From Syngnathus acus (taxonomy: Eukaryota > Chordata > Actinopteri > Syngnathiformes > Syngnathidae), in the NCBI RefSeq assembly GCF_901709675.1, contig NC_051095.1:7405956-7469955 (forward strand): a stretch of DNA of 64,000 nucleotides. The letters are read 5' to 3'. Both the position numbers and the translations under genes were made by a program. Shown here piece by piece: positions 12,449 to 24,500 of this stretch. Under the pieces are notes generated by a model, which worked only from the letters and a program-made list of their open reading frames with translations, searched no databases and had not been told where the DNA came from. Within the stretch, counting starts at the first letter, position 1; every line of letters starts with the position of its first letter.

Positions 12449-14279
12449 ATGATAAATAAACGACAGTGAGCACGTAGTTCGCGTGTTTGTGAACACAACA
12501 GTGCTTGTATGTATGTATGTATGTATGTATTTGTTTTTTTATCCATTTATTTATTTTTCTATGAAAAGTAGCAGTTTTGTAGGTGTCAAACGTTTGACGA
12601 GAGTCACGGATTTCCATGTTCCCCCTATAATTGGTTCATCCAAATGCGCAAATCTTACAGGTGTTTTAAACTAATGAACGCCATTGATTGAGATACTATT
12701 TATAGCCAGTTGTAGATCCTGAAATGCGCAAACGATGTTAGATTCCACATTTAATCGCACTACATGGTCATACTGTGTTGGCAAAGTGCCAAGCCATTTT
12801 GGCAAATTATTTTTGTCCAACTGTCCAGCCAGCCAGCCAGCCTCATTTCAACGAAAACTAGCAATTGTATTTTAAATGAGGCGTAGAAGTTTGCTTCGAT
12901 AGCTTTGATCGTGTAAAGCGATGAAAGGATTTGTTTGCAGAGCTTTGGTAACCCAAGAAGACATTTAGCGGCGGCAGATACGATATGGAAAACGGACAGA
13001 AAAGCTGACGTGGCGGTCAAAGAAAGGGCACGCGAAGAAACAACGGATTGATCCGAAAACAAATAGACATGAAACTCAAGTGAAAATGAAGCTATGGCTC
13101 AATCGATTGATAGCTCGCTCGCCTGGTGATCTCGCCAGGTTGCTCTGGATCTGAGTGTGCTCATGTCGGTTGTGAGGAACCTTGCACTCGACCAGTCTGC
13201 TCACATCCAAAAATGTTGTGAAGCACAAATACACACTCATTTGCCAAGCGCGCATCAAACTGGTCACCCTTTGCATCTCTGGGCAGCCGAGAGGCAGTTG
13301 CAAAACGGTGGCGGGCTCCAAACGTCTTTGCACTGTGATATTTACATGAAGACATGAAGCGAACCAATTGTGTGCGTGTCATTATCTCGGACGCATTCCT
13401 CAGTGACTCCTGCGGCAACCGTGAGAGTGGATATTTGCAATCTATCACTTTGCCAACAGCAGTCGTGAATATGATGCAACATTGGCGTAAGAGAAATACA
13501 AAAAACGCTTGCAGGTGGTTGAAGGGGGGTGGAGGGAGGTCGAGGGCTTCAGCTTTGCCTTTGTCCTCTGATGCAAAGGAGCAGGGCTGTCAAAGGTGCG
13601 GACCGCGGGCCAGATCACAAAGTGATGTTTGAAGGCTTTGAATTCTGACGATGTCGCTGCTCAACCCGGAGACAAAAGGTCATTCATTATGAGTGTGATT
13701 CCAGACGTTTCCATTGCAAAGTTGCTTGCCAAAATATAAAAATGTAAAATAAAAAAGTAAGTAATGTATGTCATTTATTTCATTTTTGTTTGATTTGTTT
13801 TGAATCCACTTCAAAGAATTTGTGCCAATACTGGTTTTGTGGGTTAGGGAGCTACCAGCCTCCTGCTACCTCTGGAGGAACTATAACAGAGTATACTCAA
13901 GCATGATTTTTTTTTTTTTTTAGATCAATTAAAAATAATGAAAATAATCGAAAACATTCATTCATTCAGTCATTCATAATCCACTTGAAAGAATGCGTGC
14001 CAATACCGATTTTATGTTATGCAACCGCTGGACGAACTATAAGAGACTAAACTCAAGCAGATCGATGGGAAGACAGGTAGTATCGTGATCATTTTAAGCC
14101 GACTCCAAAACAAGCGTGGCGCGCCATTTCGCACATTTGGCTGACTCATTTGCCTGTTTGTCCTGAACTATTTGACTGATGGCGGACGGCAGTCATAAAG
14201 TTGGTCGCCTTGCAACAACTTGCAAGCCTTCACAGACGCTTTGACATCAAGCTAAGCGCGCGTGGGCTCCGCGTGTCAA

Positions 14280-14300
14280 AGCGGCGTGACGTCACGCACG
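14280..14300. promoter_or_regulatory. perfect CRE palindrome upstream of the Ig-domain gene
   Basis: TGACGTCA lies at 14287-14294 inside GCGTGACGTCACGC, about 400 bp before the start codon in a CpG-rich stretch. It is a likely CREB/ATF site in the promoter. Confidence 0.5.
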
Positions 14301-14360
14301 TTGCGGCTAGTAGGGAGCGCTCGCGTTCGATCGTCACTTGATTCGCTTGTCGAGTCGGAG

Positions 14361-14406
14361 CAGCCAGCCAGCCAGCCTCCCAGCCTGCCAGCCAGCCAGT
14401 CAGTCA

Positions 14407-14441
<35 letters not shown>

Positions 14442-14661
14442 TGCCAGCCAGCCTGCCAGCCAGCCAGCCAGCCAGCCAACCAACCTGCCAACCAATCTGC
14501 CAACCAACCAGTCAGCAACCTGCCAACCAACCAACCAACCAACCAACCAACCAACCAGCCAGCCAGCCAGCCAACAGCAGCCAGCAGCAGCCAGCCACCA
14601 GTCTCTCTCTGTCTCTCTCTCTGTCTCTCTCTCTCTCTCTGTCTCTCTCTCTCTCTCTCGC
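14361..14661. repeat. CCAG/CCAA tetranucleotide array followed by TC-rich run
   Basis: 14361-14580 is an imperfect tetranucleotide array: mostly CAGC, changing to CAAC, then back to CAGC. 14605-14661 is CTCTCT/GTCTCT. Together they form the proximal promoter or 5' UTR of the Ig-domain gene. The Pro-Ala-Ser-Gln and Gly-Trp-Leu-Ala reading frames across the array are by-products of the repeat. Confidence 0.9.
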
Positions 14662-14685
14662 TCTTACGCGGAACTCCTCGTCAGA

Positions 14686-17036
14686 ATGAAGCTCGTGACA
14701 ATCATTTTGCTCCTCTGCGTCCACTCGGCAGGTAGGAAAGGTTTTCACACTTTGGACGCAGTCCGATGTCAATTGAATCAAGTTGGTCAAAAGCGTCAAG
14801 CGATAAAGTCAATCAAAAGGACTGTGCATCTTGAAGCCAATAAATGCATTGTCATCAAAGCGTAAAGCAAAGACAAGCGATGCTGATTTGAAAAAGGGCC
14901 ACTTTGTTGTTGTGACGCTTGCAATGTCTTAACCCTTCATTTTGGAAATTCGGACGTCGTCGATTGGCAAAATGGCTCGCCGAAAGCAAAGTGCACAAAT
15001 GACAAAGAAAGCTCAATGCGAAACTGTGTTTGGAGGATTGTTTTGTGCCTTGAATTTGTTTCTAAGTAGCTTTCTGTCTGTACAATCCTTGGTGTCCTTT
15101 TACACCGTGGGAGTAAGCGCATGCGCTGGCTGGCCACCTCTGCTTTTCCAGATCCGGCAGATTGCAAAGGCGAGAAGGGTCTGGTGAAGTTCTGCGATGG
15201 AGGCGACAAGCTCGAAATAACAATCGCCACCACTGAGACCGTCATATGGAACTTCGGAGAAGGCAGCCTCCCACCAGGAAACAAAGTAGATACATCAGAT
15301 GCATCCAAAACGGTTATGACGTTGCCCAACCTGAAAGCAGAGCACACTGGCTTGTACACGGCCACCTACCCGGCGAGCAAGGAGGACAAGTTCACCATCA
15401 TTGTTGAGGCCGGTGAGTTGCACGACCATTTGATTTTGTGAGCAAATTGAGATGGAAAAAAGCCAGTCACATCCATCTGCGTGTGTACTTTGTGATTTGG
15501 ACGCCTGCGCTTGGACTTTGCTACGAAGGTGAATAACTCTATACAACTGTTTTGGGCTTTTTCAGTCACGTGCACCATAAATGAGGCGTGCGATGTCGCG
15601 ACGGGTGCCTCCATCAAATTGGACTCAGGACTAGTCTCAGGTGTTTCCTGGATCTTTACGGCAAGTGGTGGTAGTACTGAGACTGCTGTCGGTGAGGCTG
15701 AGAAGTTCACCAACGACAAGAAAGTGTTGGGCCTCTTCAACATGAAAGCAGCTGAAAGCGGGAAGTACACGGCCAAGAAGGCAGGCTCACCAGACGTTGA
15801 GTTTCCAGTCAGTGTCAGTGATCGAAGTAAGTTTGGCGTCGCGGCTCTCGCTCTCCTTTTGCTTGATGCGAACGATACCACCACGTGTGGCTGTTGGAAG
15901 TCTGGATCGAGGTAGCCGCTCAAACAACGACGGGATTGAAAAGAAGAGCTGCTGCCATTTTGTTCTCCTTTCAAACTAAATCGACGTGATCAATGCACTT
16001 TTTCTCACCCTTGTTAACAACGTCAAACTGTTGTTCAGCCCGCCATTTTTTTGAAGGGCCAGCCACCCTCTCCGACGGCATTTGTTCCCGTGGCGGCCGG
16101 CGCAGGATGATGACATGAGATGAGGGGGCCCTTGGTTCCCGCCCTTGAAATTGAGTCTCATTTCCTCTTTCCAACAGCTCATGTCTCCAGCGTCAAAATC
16201 AAGAAGCAAGGGGGCAAAGCTCGCGTGTGTCCAGACGACAAGGTGGAGTTTGAATGCACCGTCATCGGTGATGCCAAACCCTGCACTTGGACCAAGAACA
16301 AGGCTGCCATCCCTCCCAGCACAAATATTGAGACCACCAATGTCAACAAGTTGACCATCAAGAAAGCGACTTCTGGTGACACCGGTAGTTATGCTTGCAA
16401 GGTCCAGGGCTACTACAGTGATGCTCTGGTGACTAGCCGCGGCGTAGTTCTCACCGTCCAAGGTGAGTACGCCGCCATTTCTTGGGTTGACGTGTTAGGA
16501 GGGGGGGGAGGGGGGGCCTTGGAAAGCACCATCCCATTGAATTTGCCCGCCCCTTGCAAAGCGTGACTTCCTGTTTTTGACAGATTCCCAAGCCGTCTCC
16601 GACGTCCGCATCACCCAGGAGGGCAGAACCCTCACGTGTGTGGCCACCGGTGCCGTCAAACACTTCAAGTGGCAGATGGATGGGACGAAAGTCCCTCCAC
16701 AGCACGGCTCAGTGGGCGGTGTTGACTCAGTGTTCAATTTGACCCCGAAGGCCAAAGGCAACTTTGTTTGCGAGGCCACCGGCTGCAATGGCCACGCCGA
16801 GAAGTCGAGTTCTTTGGCGTCGGCGGGGGCGCTGGCTCTGACACCAACAAGGAGGAGGTGGACCAATGGAGGTGAGTACTTGCATGTCTGTCAGTGGGCA
16901 AGCCCCGCCACCGCCAATGTTTGCCATCTTTGCTCTAGATGGGTCCCAACCAGGAAGTGGCCCCCAGGGCGCGTCCACCTCCGTCGCTCTGCTGCTGATA
17001 AGCGTCCTCGTTGAGCTCTACGTGATGATGCTGTAG
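14686..17036 (+). CDS. predicted GPI-anchored protein with four Ig-like modules, family not recognised
   Basis: Exons: 14686-14731, 15152-15412, 15566-15826, 16178-16462, 16584-16871 and 16939-17036, total 1239 nt, 412 aa. Every intron is phase 1, and the module exons are 261, 261, 285 and 288 nt, the usual signature of shuffled Ig exons. Residues 1-15 form a signal peptide (MKLVTIILLLCVHSA). Modules 1 (16-102) and 2 (103-189) are a pair: each has an N-terminal Cys pair, a core Trp (VIWNF, VSWIF) and an F-strand TGLYTA or SGKYTA, in which Ala replaces the canonical Cys. Module 3 (190-284) is classical (FECTV, TWTKN, DTGSYACKV) with two extra Cys. Module 4 (285-380) is also classical (LTCVATG, FKWQMDG, NFVCEATG). 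The tail (381-412) is GSGPQGASTS plus a hydrophobic end with no charged tail, which suits a GPI signal. The non-canonical first modules recall CD2/SLAM-type proteins, but this is only inference. No function can be assigned. Confidence 0.8.
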
Positions 17037-17240
17037 ACCCGGCGGCCGCCGGGTGAGTTGCCATTTTATTTGCTTTGTTCTTGCTTCTTCCCCCCCCCCA
17101 ACCGGCTGTTTGTCTGCTTTTCCTCAGACGAGAGATCCTGGAGGCGTCGACGTTGCGAGTGGCGCGCCCTTCCATTTTTCTTTTTTCATTTATTCGTTCA
17201 GCAATCAAAATATTCATTCATTAATTCAGCAATAAAATAA
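17037..17240 (+). other. 3' UTR of the Ig-domain gene with a 75-bp intron
   Basis: A donor (CGG|GTGAG) at 17053 and an acceptor (TTTTCCTCAG) at 17127 mark a probable intron 16 nt after the stop codon. Polyadenylation signals AATAAA follow at 17231-17250. Confidence 0.5.
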
Positions 17241-20200
17241 AAAATAAAAAGCACAGAAAGCGGATCGGGAGAGGCGGGAGGCGGCGGCGTTGACGGCGGC
17301 GCGAGACCCTCGCGCAATGGAAAACCTCGTCCATCTGGCGCAAGGGAGGGCAACGCGTGACGCCCTGAGCGGTTGGCCTTCGACTGTTTGCAGCGGGGGA
17401 GTGGTGCGGGAAAGCGCTTTTCTTTTTTGGTCTTATTCAATGTTCTTCTACTTACTCAATGTATTATGCTATTTACAATTGATTATGTGATTGCATCGGG
17501 TGGGGAGGTTGGCAAACGTTTCGTTTGGACGCTCTGGAAGGAAGGTAGTCAACGCGATTGGGCGAATTTGATGGTGCGACTCTTTTTTTTCTTCTACTTA
17601 TTACAGTTTTATTCGACTTGATTATATCATTGAACTTACGCATTGGGGCTGTTGGCAACCGTTGTGTTTCGACGCTCTGGAAGGAAGGTGATCAACGCGA
17701 TTGGGTGAATTTGATGGTGCAACTTTGCATTTGCATTTGCTTTCAACAAACGCATTAGATGGAAGGGCTTGCTTGAATCCGAGGGCGCAACTTTGCGTTT
17801 GCTTTGTACGCATCGGAAGGGATTGCTCGAATTGGATGGTGCAACTTTGCATTGGTGTCTGTCATGTATCGATGGACTCGGAACCACAATAAAGTCTTCA
17901 TCGTCCCACTTGGTGTGTTTCTTCACGACGGCTTTTGTGTGTTGTCTGTTCACGACGCCATCTTGTGGCCCGACGTGCCGGGGCTTAGATTGCAGACGAG
18001 TGAAATCGATGGTGCAAATTGGAAACGCAAAGGCTTGATGTACCAAAACATCCTGCCGCATAACGACAGTACAATAGAATAGGCTACAAAGACTTTTGGG
18101 TTTTGTTTTTACCATCAATATACGATATGGTTTGGACACAATTATATTCATCCCCTCAGTGCTCTTCATCCATCCCACAGCCACCACTCGTGGCAACAGA
18201 AACTCCTGGGAAATGTGGTTGACTTCAGGCGAAACACTACCGCCTGTGTCCCATATGGTGTCGCCATAATCAAGACGAACTGAAACTTGTCGAGTGGGCC
18301 GTTGAATGAGATCAATTTTTGAGGAACTCCAGTTCTGCCTTACGGTTTTGAGTCTCGTCCCCTCAAACTGTGTCAAAATTACACAACGAATACATTTCTC
18401 AGCACGAAAATGACCGACTGGGGCATGTGACTTATGTCACGGTAGAAGAGTGCGACGTGACTGCCGTAAAACAGTTAGTTGTCGGAAAAACGTTGTGCGT
18501 GTGTGCGTGTGCACGTGTCCGCGCCTGCGTGTGTGTGTGCGTGTGTTGTATAGGATGAGTGTGGGCGTGTGGTAGTGTGTGAGTAAGTGAATAAATATGG
18601 TGATTTTTGGGTGAGTGAATTGCAATGGAATCCCCAACTTCCTTCACTTTTGGAGAAAACGTGAAGTCAACTTAACTAACTTTATATGTAAATTTGTTAG
18701 ACTAAAAAGATAACTAACTGAGACTGGTGAGGCAAATCTCTGCACTGATTGGCATCTGCATGCTAAAAATACTGTATTACTTGTGAAGCGCTAGATGTTG
18801 AAAATATGTTCAAACTACTTTATGAAGACAATAAGTATTTACAGTATATAACTATAATTGGATTGGATTGTGCAGTTAGAGGCCCAATGTGACATTACTA
18901 GTCATGGAAAAATTGACCAGTAAGCTACAATCGTTCTACTTGCACATTGAATTGTTTTACAATAATGGCTTTGCATGTGATTACCACATGTTTTAATAAC
19001 TTCAGGCAGGCGTTGGTTGAACATAATTGGGTGAAAGGCCGACATGTAACGGCACGTAAAACGTCGAGACGCGGCGCGTGTCATCATGACATTCCAGCAG
19101 CTTGAGTCATGTGACACTCACCTTTAGCACACACACATACACACAACCACACACACACGCGCGCACACACTCACGCGCGCACACACACGCACACACTGCA
19201 ATGGCGGCGTACACTAGGAAAACACGCACTTCTTGTGAATGATCCCTCATCATTACTACAGGGTGACACCCGTCGGGGCGTGTAGAAAGTCCACGAGCTG
19301 TTGGCATTTTCACTTTGGCCCTCATGTGACCCTAACAGAGACTTGTGCCATAATAAAGCAACAAAAGTGCACTTTCTGTTTCACGGCCTCCGTTTTTCCT
19401 CATCGAGTCATTGTCAGAATGATCTTGTCCCAGTAGTCAGTGTCATCAAAATCTTTCGTAGGGACTTCCCTGGCTATTCATTTTAATCCGACCTCTATCA
19501 CCTCACAATGATGGAAACCATACTTAAAGATTTTTAATGCTACTCGTTGTTGACGTTTATGCCAAAAAGCAAACATATAAACAAGCAGAGCATGACACGC
19601 TGTGTTTTTGAAACAACCGAACAACAATGACATGCTAACGGTTAATATTGATAACCTTTCAAACAAAATGGCATCGCGACATATGCTGACACAGTACTCG
19701 CTGACATATTCTCTATTTTTGTGGAAAAGGGAATTCTGTTAAAGCATCTTGCTGAGTCATTTACATGAGTAGTAAAAGTACTATTCTTTATCTGTGTCTG
19801 CATAACTGTATGTAAATTTGCTCACGGAGGTCAAGGCAGGCACACCAGAAGGAGCAGCACTATGAAAGGGAATTGCAGCATTAAATAAATCACCGCACAC
19901 ACATTGTTTAATTATTTGCATTCTATTTAAAAATAAAACCTGATTAATTTAAGAATCTGTTCTGTAGTTGAAGTTGCACGAAATCATGAAGGCCCTGGGC
20001 AGATGACATTGACATGATTGGACAAAAAAAAAAGAAAAAAGAAAAAATCCCACCAACATATATTGGAAGCAGGGAAGTGCCACCCACTGAAAATAATGGA
20101 CTGTTGGGAATAAGTTACTACAATTTCATGGAACAAATACTAGCACTAAGGTAGTAACCGGCTACCACTGATCAGAAGTAACACGAGACGTTGGTGCAAG

Positions 20201-21150
20201 AGTCAGCAGCTAGGAGTCAGCCCATGCCGGGAACTCTACATGTCCTCAGGGGAACCACAAACTCAGCAGCTGTTGTGACAGTAATGAAACTTACAACGTA
20301 TAGCTTTTACTTTTTTTTTTTTTTGTCTTTGGCCGTAGGTGTAACAGTAGTGTTGATCAGCACAAAAAGCTGATATTGAAGAAGGATGGAGATGTAATAC
20401 GCTTTTGTGGCAACAGGTATGACTCATCTCCACAGGCATGCGTGCACATTAATGTGGTTTGTGAAGAGAGAGTTACTCTCTAAAAATCTTCACACCCTCA
20501 ATTGTGAGTTTCATAATTAGCCTAGTGCACAACCTTCACATTATCACTAACCATTGTTGTAGCATAATGTACAAAAGACAGCTTTTTAATGAGACATCTG
20601 TAGGCATTTAAACCACAAAAGTTAATCCACAATACCCTAGTCTGTTATTGGGCACCAATATTGAAATATTTTACCTAATGAAATGTCTTTGCCAGTGTCA
20701 AGTCAAGCAAAATTTATCTATAAATTTACTCTTACTGAATATTTTACCCTCTTCCAATTTATTTTTTTACTCTGTGTTCACAGTGGGACTAAATAGATTT
20801 ATTTTAGAGTAAAATGTATTCTATAAAATTTATTGTATACACAGTATATTATATTTTATTTCTGTGAATTTGCCTTGTATTACTTATTTTGATTTTTGTG
20901 TGTGCTCCAAGTTTTATGATCAATCGATCTTACGTACAGCTATCGCTGATATACTGAACTTTCAGTGACTTTCAGTGACTAACTCAAACTAAGACTTACT
21001 CACTGACAATAAGCGAGTGATTTTTTTTCATAGGCTCAAAATACTTAGTGTCGACAGAAGTCTGCATAACGAGACACCAAAACGTGTTTTCTCCTAAAAG
21101 TATTAACAGTGGTCGCTGTGGCTGTGAGCTTTCAAGTATCCCGGCAGAAG
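17241..21150. other. intergenic stretch between the Ig-domain gene and fosl1
   Basis: No supported gene. It contains a degenerate tandem repeat (about 17470-17870), a CCATCTTGTGGC repeat copy near 17950, AC-rich DNA (19125-19198), and AP-1 consensus sites at 19103-19109, 19753-19759 and 20420-20426 that may belong to fosl1. Otherwise it is AT-rich and featureless. Confidence 0.6.
17470..17870 (+). repeat. degenerate tandem repeat downstream of the Ig-domain gene
   Basis: Two diverged long units share GACGCTCTGGAAGGAAGGT, then TCAACGCGATTGGG and GAATTTGATGGTGC (starting near 17530 and 17671). Further partial units at about 17780 and 17835 repeat the GATGGTGCAACTTTGC part. A trace remains at about 18005. 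Confidence 0.75.
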
Positions 21151-21154
21151 GAAA

Positions 21155-21330
21155 CTCTCACCATATTAGGTAAATGACGTCACATCACGTGTCTGAATTC
21201 CGCGAGAGATTCCAGACAACATTATTTCCCGTAAACGGGGAGGGGCGTGGCGAAACTGCAGTCCCAGTTTAAGAGTTTACAACGGCACAATCATCGCCAC
21301 ACTATGATTTCTAGGTGAGTGACTCATCAT
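21155..21330 (+). promoter_or_regulatory. fosl1: fosl1 promoter: CArG box (SRE), CRE, E-box, GC box and AP-1 site
   Basis: CCATATTAGG at 21161-21170 fits CC(A/T)6GG exactly. TGACGTCA is at 21175-21182 and CACGTG at 21186-21191. A GGGGAGGGGCGTGG GC box is near 21237. A non-coding first exon ends at 21314 (CTAG|GTGAGT), and TGACTCA is at 21320-21326 just inside intron 1. SRF, CREB/ATF and AP-1 control is known for FOSL1 and other FOS genes, so this fits a growth-factor-inducible promoter. Confidence 0.65.
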
Positions 21331-21576
21331 CATATGATACGCTGAGGTTCGTTTCTAGACGTTTGAGGACCCGTGAATTAAAAACAAGACGCTTATTTCT
21401 TGCTCTAACACCCCTCCCATTCTTCACTGCTTGGACTCGACCGACTTACCTCCGAGTGGGTTCACTTTGAATGTGAAAGTTTCTTTTTTAACATTCACGT
21501 GGACTACACCATACCATCTCCAAATACTTTAGGAGTAGTTATTTGATTTTGTTTCTTAAATATTTCAACAGAAAGG

Positions 21577-24500
21577 ATGTACCGAGGTCACGGACGAGCC
21601 AACCCGGCGTACACGGGCGGCGCTTCTGGGTCAAATTCCGCTTCCCTGGAAAGCACCACCACTTCCACTACACAAGAGCAGGTAGGCCGATATACACTTG
21701 CTGTCATTACCCATTTGCCTAATGATCATAATCGCCTATTAACATATGTTCATATTGTAATGAACACAATTTGCGATTAGCGTCAGTAAATTAGCATCCC
21801 TCTTCTTCTGTATCGAATCTCTTCTTGATTGATCTTGGCTGATAAATTAAAGGAAATTAAATAAAATGTCCATCTATTATAGACAGTTGAATGAATGGAA
21901 CAGAAAGATTCTGAAACCACCACAAGTTGTTTGCGTTGTCCACCATTTATTTGCCTATGCAGTGACTCTCCAATACCTTCAGGGGATATGAGCAGAGCCC
22001 AATCGGGAGTTGCAAATAATTGTAAATATTTGATGAGGCCTTTTAATTGCCATGAAACCCAAAAACAACAACAAAAAGTTGAGAAAAGACGAACCGGGTG
22101 CAAAAACGCAAACAATCAAGGGTTTTCTCAAATAACGGTGGGGGGGAATCAAATTGGTGAATTCGCCAATACTGACTATGCAATCTGTCATGCTATTAAA
22201 AATGGTTCAGTTCGACTGAATTTGTCCCAAACTTATTTGTTGACGACAAAAGTATCTAAAGTTGTGCTATACAAGCATCTTGTAGTATTTATTATTGGTA
22301 ATAGTAAAAATGTTTTGCTCCATTGCTCACTCCCTATCAACAGAAATATAGGGTATCATGATGTTTTTGTGATTTTTATTTGGTGGTGTGTGCTGTGGAA
22401 GTGTTTTTCCCAAAGAAACATTGGAAACTTTTCATGGGAATTTACAGCAATGGGAATTGAGGGTCATTTCATGGAAAATTAGAACATTGTTTTGTTTTAT
22501 TTAGACGTCCATATAACACCAATAGCTTTCCTTTTCCATATGTGAGGGCATTCCAGTGTCATAAAATTGACAGAGTTGTCTTTGACATAGATTCTTGAGC
22601 CAAACAGCCCACTAAATAGCACCAAATTTTGCATTTATTTTGCATTGATTAGAATAAGAAGGCCTGATTCCTGTGATTTTTGACAGAAGTTCACCATGGC
22701 CAGCTCCAGCCAATTTGTTCCAAGCCTCAACGCCATCACGACTAACCAGGATCTCCAGTGGCTGGTCCAACCCTCCCTTATGCATCCGCCAGGTCCTTCC
22801 CGCTCCCCGGTGCCACCTTACCCGTCCCTGTCCAGGACATGCCCGCAGGGTCCGCCGCCTCCGCCACCCTCCCATTTGCACTTCATCCGTCCAGGCGTCA
22901 TCAGAGCGAGCGCCAACCAAGCGGCGGGTACGACACGGCGTAGGAACGACGAACACGTAAGACAAAAATAGTCGTGGCCTTTCTGATGCAACCTATGTCA
23001 GTTGTGAGGAAAATGAGTCAATGGTTGATCAATGTATGTCAAAAGTAGTGCGTAGTATCCTGTGACACTCACTGCGCTGTCCCAATTGGACTTGCACAAC
23101 AAATTTGTGGAGACACTGACGAATTAGACTTTTTTTTTTTTTTACTGGCAAGCACACTCCGTTTGCACAAATTGAACAAAGATTACTGTATTTATCTATT
23201 TATTTATTTGTTTGTTTGTTTATTTCCTCATGAGTTGACATTGACGTAATATTGACAAAGTCAAATAATCCCTTAGGACAAGCAAACATTAATAGCAGTT
23301 GCGCAATGAAAAAAAAAAAAAGGCAGCCATCTGACACTATTCAACAGTTGAGCATTCTGGAAAAAAAATCCTCTGCATTAGAAAGTACAAACATTTTGTT
23401 CCTGCATTGTATTACCGGTAGGAATATTTCCCAGGTATGCCAGATAGATGCTTTCGACTCGCAACTTTGTCAAAATACGTCTGTAACTTTTTTATCATAG
23501 GCAGGTGATGGCCTTGACATTAAAAAAGGACCAGAACCATAACAAGAGAACAGTACACGTCTGTGTTGATTCTCAGTCACCCTGGTCATGCTTATCAGCA
23601 AAATGTTGAGATTGATACAACTGCTGGGAAACAAAATCATGCTTATCAGCAAAATGTTGAGATTGATACAACTGCTGGGAAACAAAAACAACGTTGACTT
23701 GATTCATTCTTTGCCTATAAACAGAGTCGGGCTGGGTATTGTTAAAAACCTCACAATTCAATTCACTTTTAATTGCTTTGGTTGTGATTTAATTCGATAT
23801 CAATTCTTCCGATTGTGATTCTATTTTGTTTTACTTTTGTATTTGAATACATTTTCAGAATGTATTTATATTAGCGCCATAGTTGAACCAGTACACTATC
23901 TACTCGTTTTTTCTTGTTTCTACGCAAAATCTATACTCCTAGTCAAGTACAGTACTTTTCTCAGAAAAAAAAAATTGCCACATTTATTTTCTCGTAGTGT
24001 AACTTGCACAGGAAGTGGACTCGTAGGTGACTCACAGGGCTCGCAAGTCATGGAGCATGACTCACACCTGAGTCACCGTTGTGCTCTAAGAGTGACTCAT
24101 CAGTCTTTTGAAAGAGCGGGAAACTGTAGAACCATAGAAGCGCTTCAATCCGCTGCCAGTCAGCACCAATGCTGGATGGAGGCCGAGTCGGGGTGCAGCA
24201 CAGACACAAAAGCAGGCACATTTCAAACATTTTCTGCTATGACTCATCAAGTAGCTTGGCAATTTCTTCTGTGTCATCATGATTGTACTGTTTTTTTTTT
24301 GTTTTTTGACTACTGCCTGCTATTACCTTTCACATTTTAAATTATCTTTAGTCACAGCAAGAAGATTTTCAAGGTGACTCACACCGCTACATAGATAATA
24401 TACCAGTATATACGTATATAGACTGTAGTAGAGATACTCAAATAATACAAGAGAAGCATTGAAGCAGAATTAAAAAAAGATGAGAAGGTTAAGATGGTAC

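Larger units (their letters stand above)
11261..14260. other. intergenic stretch between yif1a and the Ig-domain gene
   Basis: No supported gene. It holds a hAT-like miniature element (11575-11737), a SINE (11866-12150), a long TG microsatellite (12365-12448), a TATG microsatellite (12507-12530) and two diverged direct copies of an unknown ~100-bp segment (13801-13905 and 13975-14060). 12600-13750 shows nothing I recognise. Confidence 0.6.

Noticed and set aside
14262-14865. Long open frames reading Pro-Ala-Ser-Gln (plus) and Gly-Trp-Leu-Ala (minus)
   Set aside because: They come directly from the tetranucleotide array; the real start codon of the Ig-domain gene is at 14686 in a different context.
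16800-16871. Alternative frame in Ig exon 5 (EFFGVGGGAGSDTNKEEVDQW) that looks more protein-like than the used frame
   Set aside because: The used frame keeps the phase-1 exon pattern and leads to a good GPI-type tail; the alternative gives a basic tail and would need an extra indel.
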